Shown: positions 1 through 5,249 of the stretch, in pieces | Layout of the letters: the number at the start of each line of letters is the position of its first letter | Position numbering within the stretch: position 1 is the stretch's first letter | NCBI GenBank assembly: GCA_026392145.1 | Contig: JAPLCS010000329.1 | Span: 1 to 6,022, forward strand | Reading direction: 5' to 3' | Source of the DNA: Fimbriimonadales bacterium | GTDB taxonomy: Bacteria; Armatimonadota; Fimbriimonadia; Fimbriimonadales; Fimbriimonadaceae | Length of the DNA stretch: 6,022 nucleotides | Position numbers and translations under genes: made by a program | Notes under the pieces: generated by a model | Databases searched by the model: none | What the model was told of the DNA's origin: nothing | Seen by the model: only the letters and a program-made list of their open reading frames with translations

Positions 1-441
1 AGAACCCATGAAGAAATGACAGACTCAATCCCAATCACTTACGTCCCAGCCCGAAACACTGTTTTTCTCTCCCTGGCACTTGGGTGGGCAGAAGTACTTG
101 GCGCCAGCGACATCTTTGTCGGCGTCAATGCCCTTGATTACAGTGGCTACCCCGATTGTCGACCCGAGTTCATTGCTGCCTTTGAGGCCATGGCAAATGT
201 GGCGACCAAAGCCGCAGTCGAAGGACAAAAACTCAGGATTCATGCCCCACTAATCAACCTGACCAAAGCACAAATAATCGCAAAAGGCCTCAATCACTCA
301 GTGGACTACTCGTGCACAACCAGTTGCTACGATCCGCTCGAAAATGGCGCTCCGTGTCGACGTTGCGACTCTTGCCAATTGCGCGAAAAAGGTTTTTACG
401 AACTTGGAATGGAGGACCCTAGAGTGCAACTTTTCTCGTAA
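1..441 (+). CDS. queC: 7-cyano-7-deazaguanine synthase QueC, C-terminal part (5' end outside window)
   Basis: QueC converts 7-carboxy-7-deazaguanine, ammonia and ATP to preQ0 (7-cyano-7-deazaguanine) in the cytosol, the step after QueE in queuosine precursor synthesis. The reading frame is open from base 1, so the gene enters from the left; the first in-frame ATG (base 16) is internal because family sequence continues through it. Visible family signatures, numbered from the first visible codon, are the VPARNT-type block at about 15-20, the [12 protein letters not shown] block at 46-57, and a C-terminal zinc knuckle with cysteines at 109, 119, 122 and 125 (C-x9-C-x2-C-x2-C). The N-terminal ATP-pyrophosphatase SGGxDS loop must lie upstream and cannot be checked. 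The visible end (TAA at 439-441) looks intact and of normal family length. It sits 28 nt before queE, its pathway partner, which strongly supports the call. Confidence 0.96.
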   Translation, partial: RTHEEMTDSIPITYVPARNTVFLSLALGWAEVLGASDIFVGVNALDYSGYPDCRPEFIAAFEAMANVATKAAVEGQKLRIHAPLINLTKAQIIAKGLNHSVDYSCTTSCYDPLENGAPCRRCDSCQLREKGFYELGMEDPRVQLFS

Positions 442-469
442 AAGAGCATCACCCTAGCACTGTCATTAC

Positions 470-1153
470 ATGGCGATTAAAGTATCTGAGATCTTTCACT
501 CTGTTCAAGGCGAAGGACAATGGGCAGGAACGCCATCCACATTCGTGCGGCTAAGCGGTTGCAATCTAAGGTGTGTCTGGTGCGATACACCGTATGCGTC
601 ATGGAACCCCGAGGGCGAAATAATGGAACTTGATGATATCTTTGCAAGTGCCAAGCATCGTCATGTGGTTCTAACCGGGGGAGAGCCAATGCTTTTCACA
701 GAATCGGTGACACTATCCGAACGCTGGAGAAAAGATAACCGAATAATCACCATTGAAACCGCTGGCACTATCTTTCAAGATATTCACTGCGACCTAATGT
801 CAATCAGTCCCAAGCTCTCAAATTCCACCCCTACATCCGATGCAAAATGGAGCAAAACCCACGAAGAGAGAAGATGGAATCCTGAAGTTATTAACAAATT
901 AACAAAAAATTATCCATATCAACTTAAATTTGTTATCGGACCTGAGGTCACGAAAGATATTAACGAGGTTGAGGCATTATTAAGTCAACTTGAAGACATT
1001 AACCCTGAGCAGGTGTTTTTAATGCCAGAAGGCCGAGATTCGTCATCCCTTTGGTCTCGAGCAAAAGAGCTTATCCCTGCCTGCATGAGTCACGGCTGGA
1101 GAATCGCACCTCGTCTCCAAATTGATCTGTTTGGAGACACCAAGGGAACCTAA
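470..1153 (+). CDS. queE: 7-carboxy-7-deazaguanine synthase QueE (radical SAM)
   Basis: This radical SAM enzyme rearranges 6-carboxy-tetrahydropterin into 7-carboxy-7-deazaguanine, feeding QueC. The 227-aa protein is a normal full length for the family. The N-terminal FHSVQGEG block (9-16) precedes the 4Fe-4S motif C31-x3-C35-x2-C38 followed by DTPY. The SAM-binding GGEP lies at 70-73, the ETAGT block at 96-100, the SPKLSNS block at 113-119, and the C-terminal PRLQIDLFG at 214-222. All expected catalytic cysteines are present. The ATG at 470 places the family N-terminus correctly, although no Shine-Dalgarno is visible in the 28-nt gap after queC. Its stop codon overlaps the ATG of the next gene by one base (TAATG), which suggests translational coupling to ccmA. 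The stretch around 891-960 is markedly AT-rich, but the protein sequence stays family-like there. QueD is not in the window. Confidence 0.96.
   Translation: MAIKVSEIFHSVQGEGQWAGTPSTFVRLSGCNLRCVWCDTPYASWNPEGEIMELDDIFASAKHRHVVLTGGEPMLFTESVTLSERWRKDNRIITIETAGTIFQDIHCDLMSISPKLSNSTPTSDAKWSKTHEERRWNPEVINKLTKNYPYQLKFVIGPEVTKDINEVEALLSQLEDINPEQVFLMPEGRDSSSLWSRAKELIPACMSHGWRIAPRLQIDLFGDTKGT
1142..1147 (+). promoter_or_regulatory. Shine-Dalgarno for ccmA
   Basis: AAGGGA lies inside the last codons of queE, five bases before the ATG at 1153. It supports that start and shows that ccmA can be initiated separately although its ATG overlaps the queE stop. Confidence 0.6.
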
Positions 1154-1776
1154 TGACTCCGACAACATCGCCTCTCCTATCATCTCAAAATTTATCTAAG
1201 CGGTTTGGTCCCCGCTGGCTATTCCGGGAACTTAGCTTTGAACTTCACACGGGAGAATGCCTCATCATTCAGGGCAGAAATGGCTCCGGAAAATCTACCT
1301 TGCTAAGGTTGTTAGCAGGTCTAGACCGACCTACTGATGGAACCGTTCAATTGGGTTTCGATGACTACCGCACAGAACTCAGCTTGTGCGCACTTGAGCA
1401 AGCAACTTTCCCCAATCTCACAGTGCTTGAGCATCTTGAAATAGCAGCTACCATGCGTGGCATGCAGGAGTGGACACCCGAAAATTCAATAGAACTCATA
1501 CACAAAGTCGGACTCCAAGACCATACAAAACATGCCTCCCAGCACCTTTCATCCGGATTAAGATCAAGATTAAAGATAGCCCTTGCCATTCAACCTCGAC
1601 CTAAAATTCTAATCTGGGATGAGCCAGGAGTTGCACTTGATGAATCAGGCAGGCTTCTGATTGAATCGGTCGTCAAAGAGCAGAAAGAGCGAGGTGCGCT
1701 CGTCATCGCCACCAACGACGCATCAGAAACGAGATTCGGCACCCATCTACTCAACCTAGACGAGGGATCAAAATGA
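1153..1776 (+). CDS. ccmA: Haem exporter ATP-binding protein, CcmA-like ABC ATPase
   Basis: This is the ABC ATPase subunit that, with CcmB, drives release of holo-CcmE during System I cytochrome c maturation on the cytoplasmic side of the inner membrane. At 207 aa it has typical CcmA length. Walker A (GRNGSGKST) is at 41-49, a probable Q-loop glutamine at 83, the signature region LSSGL at 132-136, Walker B (ILIWDEP, with D156 and catalytic E157) at 152-158, and the D-loop region ALD at 161-163. Two departures stand out: the signature is LSSGL rather than LSGGQ, and the switch histidine is replaced by asparagine (IATND, N188). The subfamily call rests mainly on the next genes being ccmB and ccmC; from sequence alone it could be another small ABC ATPase. 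It overlaps ccmB by 4 nt (ATGA), the arrangement of a coupled ATPase/permease pair. Confidence 0.87.
   Translation: MTPTTSPLLSSQNLSKRFGPRWLFRELSFELHTGECLIIQGRNGSGKSTLLRLLAGLDRPTDGTVQLGFDDYRTELSLCALEQATFPNLTVLEHLEIAATMRGMQEWTPENSIELIHKVGLQDHTKHASQHLSSGLRSRLKIALAIQPRPKILIWDEPGVALDESGRLLIESVVKEQKERGALVIATNDASETRFGTHLLNLDEGSK
1762..1767 (+). promoter_or_regulatory. Shine-Dalgarno for ccmB
   Basis: GAGGGA sits five bases before the ATG at 1773, within the last codons of ccmA. It confirms the ATGA overlap start for ccmB. Confidence 0.6.
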
Positions 1777-2459
1777 AAACATTAACATCTCTTAGCCAGT
1801 GGAAGAAAGAAATACTGGAAGTCTTCCGAAAAGAATGGCGCTCTGAATCTAGAGCATTAAGCGGCATAACAACTACCGCCCAACTTTGTTTTGTTAGCCT
1901 CGTCATCATAAATAACATCACATGGTTCTCAAACGTCAAGCCGCTATTAGCTTCAGGACTATACTGGTTGATTCTCATTTTTATCGCGAGCATCACCCTT
2001 CCCCGCACCTTCCTACAGGAAGAAGAAAACCGAAGTGCCGATTTCTGGAGAATGGTGGCGCGACCAGAATCTGTATTTTGGGGAAAGTGCCTCTTCAACT
2101 GTGCCCAAATGCTTGTGGCAACGTTATTTATGAGTTTAGGCATGATTCTCATGTTGCGACTTCCCGTAGGTAATCCACTGGTCTTTGCGGGAAACTCCTT
2201 CTTTGGCTCAATTGCCATCGCCTTAACGGTAACTCTCGCTGGTGCTCTCGCTGCCCCCGCCCAAAACCGATACACCGTCTGCGCGGCAATCTCAGTTCCA
2301 CTGCTCGTATTCGTAGTCAATTTAGGAATGACTGGAACTGCATTTGCCCTTGGTGAGTTTTTAAGAGGTGGAGAACGCGCCCCAATCGCCATGATTGCGT
2401 ATTGTTTAGGAGCAGGTGCGCTCGGTCCTGTGGTTTACTCAAGAATATGGAAAAGTTGA
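1773..2459 (+). CDS. ccmB: Haem exporter membrane protein CcmB
   Basis: This is the permease subunit that pairs with CcmA in the CcmABCD complex of System I cytochrome c maturation. The 228-aa protein matches the usual CcmB length of about 220. It has a cytoplasmic N-terminus containing the family's F-R-K-E-W-R-x-E stretch (about 18-25), then roughly six hydrophobic segments near 34-52, 59-77, 107-128, 141-162, 167-191 and 204-222. Between segments 2 and 3 is the conserved cytoplasmic loop, R78-T-F-L-Q-E-E-E through R97-P and G104-K, the most diagnostic region of CcmB. The start overlaps the ccmA stop by 4 nt and has a good Shine-Dalgarno. Its 3' end overlaps the ccmC start by 13 nt. No frame damage is seen. 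Confidence 0.9.
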   Translation: MKTLTSLSQWKKEILEVFRKEWRSESRALSGITTTAQLCFVSLVIINNITWFSNVKPLLASGLYWLILIFIASITLPRTFLQEEENRSADFWRMVARPESVFWGKCLFNCAQMLVATLFMSLGMILMLRLPVGNPLVFAGNSFFGSIAIALTVTLAGALAAPAQNRYTVCAAISVPLLVFVVNLGMTGTAFALGEFLRGGERAPIAMIAYCLGAGALGPVVYSRIWKS

Positions 2460-3220
2460 CCAATTCCGGAAAACCGTCGAACGCGGAAATGAGAGAATTG
2501 TCCTACAGGCTTTTTCTTTTGGTCGCTGTTCCCCTGGTGACCGTTCACAGCTATTTAGTTCGGGACGCAATTGGATTTCAACAACCTGCGTTCGCACGAA
2601 TCTTCTTTTGGCACTTCCCATGCCCGATGGTTGCAACCGTACTGCTGAGCATGGCGACTTTTTTTGCATGGAAATACTCCCAAACTCGGTCGCTTGAATG
2701 GGACGTGCGCGCCACCGCAGCAACGGAGCTAGCCATGATTTTCATCGTTCTCACGATGATTTCTGGCATTTTCTTTAGCAAAATTCAGTGGGGAGCATGG
2801 TGGCAAAATGACCCACGCCAGGTGTCATTCCTATTAGTGATGGCAATTTATAGTGGGTACTTTGCTCTCAGGTCAGCGTTCTCTGACCAGGACCAGAAGG
2901 CGAAGTATTCCAACGCATTTCATCTTTTTGCGATCCTTCCCTTTTTCTTTCTCACCTTCGTCTTTCCCCGATTGCCACAAGTTGATACTTTTCACCCCAA
3001 TGAATCCATCATGAAGGGCAATATCAAAGGTGGCTATGCCTATGTCGTAATCGAAGTGCTGGCAGTTGCTAGCCTCGTAACCGCATGGGTCTATCGTCTT
3101 CGAGTCCGTGCAGGACTCCTCACTCTAAAAATTGATCACTATGGAACTTTGGAAAATTCTCGCCTCGATACCGCCCATTCTCATGTGGTTCGGCCTGTTT
3201 CTCTATCTGATGAAAGCTGA
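2447..3220 (+). CDS. ccmC: Cytochrome c biogenesis protein CcmC (haem-handling, WWD-type)
   Basis: This is an integral membrane protein of the CcmC/CcsA family that holds haem and passes it to CcmE. The ATG at 2447 gives 257 aa. An upstream TTG at 2402 would push 15 non-family residues into ccmB, and an internal ATG at 2489 (residue 15) is an alternative start; none has a strong Shine-Dalgarno. Six hydrophobic segments are visible near 20-37, 52-74, 91-110, 126-142, 158-173 and 197-216. Probable haem-ligand histidines are H56 (FFWHFP, first periplasmic side) and H183 (LPQVDTFHP). The WWD-type motif between segments 3 and 4 is WGAWWQNDPR (115-124), with asparagine where W is common before D-P-R. 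The last 26 codons (from residue 232) are shared out of frame with the next small gene and look poorly constrained. This makes the C-terminus about 30 residues longer than the last membrane helix needs. Confidence 0.88.
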   Translation: MEKLTNSGKPSNAEMRELSYRLFLLVAVPLVTVHSYLVRDAIGFQQPAFARIFFWHFPCPMVATVLLSMATFFAWKYSQTRSLEWDVRATAATELAMIFIVLTMISGIFFSKIQWGAWWQNDPRQVSFLLVMAIYSGYFALRSAFSDQDQKAKYSNAFHLFAILPFFFLTFVFPRLPQVDTFHPNESIMKGNIKGGYAYVVIEVLAVASLVTAWVYRLRVRAGLLTLKIDHYGTLENSRLDTAHSHVVRPVSLSDES

Positions 3221-3272
3221 AAAGAGCCTAAAGTCAGCCGAAGAACGGTTCGAAGAAATCAGCCGCAAATAG
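3141..3272 (+). CDS. ccmD: Small CcmD-like membrane protein
   Basis: This is a 43-codon gene in a frame different from ccmC. The protein has one predicted membrane helix at about 8-24 (SIPPILMWFGLFLYLM), followed by a highly charged, probably helical tail rich in K, E and R (25-43). This is the CcmD topology: a short N-terminus, a single helix and a charged cytoplasmic tail. CcmD is known to stabilise and help release holo-CcmE from the CcmABC complex. Position directly after ccmC is the expected place for ccmD. The gene overlaps the ccmC 3' end by 80 nt, and its TAG (3270-3272) abuts the ATG of the methyltransferase. No clear Shine-Dalgarno precedes it, so coupling to ccmC translation is likely (inference). 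CcmD sequences are too short and divergent for certainty; the call rests on topology and position. Confidence 0.78.
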   Translation: MELWKILASIPPILMWFGLFLYLMKAEKSLKSAEERFEEISRK

Positions 3273-4013
3273 ATGTCTGCAGATAGCTTCACATCGGTAG
3301 CAGAGTTCTACGACGAACTCATGAAACCTGTACCATACCGGATGTGGGTCTCTTACTACTTACTGCTGCTCTCCATGCAAGAAGTGAAACCTGCTTCTAT
3401 GTTGGACATGTGTTGTGGCACAGGCATCATGTCAGAACTCATGCACCGCGAGGGTTTCTCACTCGAGGGGTTCGACCTCTCGGCATCGATGATTGAGGTA
3501 GCAAAAAGAAAGGCTAGTCAGAAAAATTTCCCCATCCGCTACGAGGTCATGAACGCATGCTATGCAGAAATGGACCGAACCTACGATGCTGTTTTCAGCT
3601 TCTTTGATAGCCTGAACAACATCACGAATCCTGGCCACCTAAAAATGGCTCTTGAAACAGCATATAAGCACCTCAAGCCTGGTGGCTCCTTCATTTTTGA
3701 TATGAACACTGCTTATGCATTCGCCGCAAAAATGTTCAATCAACAGGATCTCAACAAGGCAAGCAAAATCCGTTACCGCTGGAGAGGCGATTGGGACGAG
3801 GACACCCAAACGATTACCGTGAAAATGAAGTTTTGGGTTGGGGAACGAGAATTCGAAGAAACCCACATCCAAAGGGCTTATCCCATTGATCAAGTTATCA
3901 CCATGCTAGAAGACATTGGATTTGTTCACATTCGGGCCTTCAATTCCTACACACTAGAAAAACCGCGTCAAAAATCCGATCGAATTCACTTTGCCTGCCT
4001 AAAAAGCCTCTAA
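3273..4013 (+). CDS. Class I SAM-dependent methyltransferase, substrate unknown
   Basis: This is a 246-aa cytosolic methyltransferase with a Rossmann-type SAM-binding fold. Motif I is MLDMCCGTG (43-51), the acidic residue at the end of strand 2 is D68 in GFDLS (66-70), the strand-4 region is YDAVFSFFDSLN (104-115), and KHLKPGGSFIFDMN (132-145) is the post-motif helix and strand. A C-terminal part from about 150 to 246, rich in aromatic and charged residues, probably forms the substrate cap and resembles that of small-molecule methyltransferases with an FNQQ/W-x-G-D-W-D block (156-175). The substrate cannot be read from the sequence. The ATG directly follows the ccmD stop with no gap, so it is almost certainly cotranscribed with the ccm genes. 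A weak GAAGAA lies upstream within ccmD. A role in cytochrome maturation or quinone/haem chemistry is possible but unproven. Confidence 0.85.
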   Translation: MSADSFTSVAEFYDELMKPVPYRMWVSYYLLLLSMQEVKPASMLDMCCGTGIMSELMHREGFSLEGFDLSASMIEVAKRKASQKNFPIRYEVMNACYAEMDRTYDAVFSFFDSLNNITNPGHLKMALETAYKHLKPGGSFIFDMNTAYAFAAKMFNQQDLNKASKIRYRWRGDWDEDTQTITVKMKFWVGEREFEETHIQRAYPIDQVITMLEDIGFVHIRAFNSYTLEKPRQKSDRIHFACLKSL

Positions 4014-4036
4014 TTGAGTCTAATCTAAAGACAGTT

Positions 4037-5182
4037 ATGGCAATCAATACTGGTCTCAGTGGCAATGAAATCTTCTGCTTAGCGAAAAAGGGTTTCGAAC
4101 CAGGCGAAATGGTTATCGGAAACAGCGTTTGGTCAGTAGGCTTTCTGGGAGGAATCGGTAGCGCGCTCAAGACCATAGGTGGAGGTGAGGTCACCCAAAT
4201 CACTGAAATTATCCACGAGGGTCGAAAAGCCGCCATAGACAGAATGGAAGCATGGACAGGACTTCACGGTGCAGTAGGAATCACCGGTGTGACCAGCGAG
4301 CTCATAATCCATAGCGGAAACATCGAATTCCTAAGCGTGGGATCAGCGGTCCATAAACCAGGAGTCAACGCACCGTCACTCGACTTCACTTGTAGCGCAG
4401 ATGGCCAAGAACTCTACTGTCAACTTGATGCTGGATTCAAACCACTAGGCTTTGCCTTTGGCAATGTTGCGTACAGTATCGGACTCGGTGGAGGCATCAT
4501 GGGCGGGCTCAGAAGCCTGGTAAAAGGCGAAGTCAAAGAATTCAGTGATATTTTTTATCACACCCGACACCTTGCCCTAGAACGCATTCAAAAGGAAGCC
4601 AAGGCAAAAGGTGCTAACTGTGTCGTCGGCATTAAGACATCCATTATGAAATTCGGTGGAATGCAAGAAATGGTCATGGTCGGAACAGCAAGTCACCACC
4701 CCGCCTACGATGCTAGTCACTCTAACATTCCCGCTACCAGCGACATGACTTGCGAAGAAACCTGGAACATGGTTCATTTGGGTTACATGCCAATGCAACT
4801 CGTTCTTGGAGTCAGCGTCTATTCAATCGGATTCGGCGGTGGTATGAGTGCCTTTTTCAAATCCTTTGTCAAAGGAGAAATCCCAGAACTGACTCACCTC
4901 ATTTATGATGCCCGTGAGAATGCGCTTTCCAAACTCATGGAACACGCGGTTGAGGTACAAGCCGACGATGTAGTAGGCATCAAGACCTATGTCTATTCCT
5001 TAGGAAGCGGAGTCATTGAATTCCTTGCAATCGGCACAGCGGTCAAAAAAATGCCCGGAGCTAAAACAGAAAGTGACAACCTACCACCCCAAGCAGTCAT
5101 GACCGATAAAGACACCTTCATTAACAAGGCAGATCTTCAAAGTGGTGGCAATCTTAACGAAGGGGCGAAAGCAGGCCGTTAA
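4037..5182 (+). CDS. Triple YbjQ/UPF0145-domain protein
   Basis: This 381-aa protein is made of three tandem copies of the YbjQ (UPF0145, 'putative heavy-metal-binding') domain, roughly residues 7-107, 118-221 and 237-339, with a polar low-complexity tail (340-381). Each copy repeats the order G-[FY]-x-P, then V-[WY]-S-[IV]-G-[FL]-x-G-G, a G-E-[VI] turn, a long helix with A-x-x-[AR]-[AI], a VGI[KT] strand, and a final GTAV/GSAV strand. Single-domain YbjQ proteins are about 100-110 aa and are known from structures to form ring-like oligomers; the name's metal function is weakly supported. No signal peptide or membrane helix is seen, so it is probably cytosolic. The ATG at 4037 follows a 23-nt gap after the methyltransferase, with only a weak AAAGAC as a ribosome site. 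Molecular function is unknown; I do not assign one. Confidence 0.85.
   Translation: MAINTGLSGNEIFCLAKKGFEPGEMVIGNSVWSVGFLGGIGSALKTIGGGEVTQITEIIHEGRKAAIDRMEAWTGLHGAVGITGVTSELIIHSGNIEFLSVGSAVHKPGVNAPSLDFTCSADGQELYCQLDAGFKPLGFAFGNVAYSIGLGGGIMGGLRSLVKGEVKEFSDIFYHTRHLALERIQKEAKAKGANCVVGIKTSIMKFGGMQEMVMVGTASHHPAYDASHSNIPATSDMTCEETWNMVHLGYMPMQLVLGVSVYSIGFGGGMSAFFKSFVKGEIPELTHLIYDARENALSKLMEHAVEVQADDVVGIKTYVYSLGSGVIEFLAIGTAVKKMPGAKTESDNLPPQAVMTDKDTFINKADLQSGGNLNEGAKAGR
4055..5053 (+). repeat. Three diverged in-frame YbjQ domain repeats
   Basis: The coding sequence of the preceding entry contains three diverged units at about 4055-4357, 4388-4699 and 4745-5053, joined by linkers of about 10-15 codons. 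They are recognised at the protein level by the shared YSIGxGGG-like core (VWSVGFLGG, AYSIGLGGG, VYSIGFGGG) and the terminal GSAV/GTAS/GTAV. Copies 2 and 3 share VKGE after the core, where copy 1 has GGGE, so copy 1 is the most divergent by eye. The nucleotide sequences are not near-identical, which indicates an old internal triplication rather than a recent duplication. Confidence 0.8.
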
Positions 5183-5249
5183 GACTTCTTTTCAGATGTA
5201 CAGGTTCTAGGTTCAAAATTGTGTAAACTACCGTCTAGGAAATATACGT
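5183..5249 (+). other. Intergenic gap before the export gene
   Basis: This 67-nt gap is the longest non-coding stretch in the window, so a transcription boundary is plausible here. I could not find a stem-loop followed by a T-run, nor a well-spaced -35/-10 pair far enough from the ATG to be convincing. It therefore holds only the ribosome binding site and no other element I can support. Confidence 0.4.
5237..5241 (+). promoter_or_regulatory. Shine-Dalgarno for the polysaccharide export gene
   Basis: AGGAA lies eight bases before the ATG at 5250, an ordinary and clear ribosome site. It fixes the start; the next in-frame ATG is residue 201, inside the export domain. Confidence 0.7.

Noticed and set aside
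1751..2392. Long minus-strand open frame (213 codons) opposite ccmB
   Set aside because: It lies almost wholly antisense to a well-supported CcmB. Its translation is rich in R, S, T and P with no recognisable domain, typical of a shadow frame.
2402..2446. Upstream TTG start for ccmC
   Set aside because: It would add 15 cysteine/arginine-rich residues with no family match, deep inside ccmB; the ATG at 2447 fits the family N-terminus better.
5160..5215. Intrinsic terminator after the triple YbjQ gene
   Set aside because: I see a short T-rich stretch but no stable GC-rich stem before it.
5219..5248. Promoter-like TTGTGT with TATACG 18 nt apart
   Set aside because: The -10 box would end two bases before the ATG, so the transcript would start inside the gene; the next in-frame ATG is residue 201.
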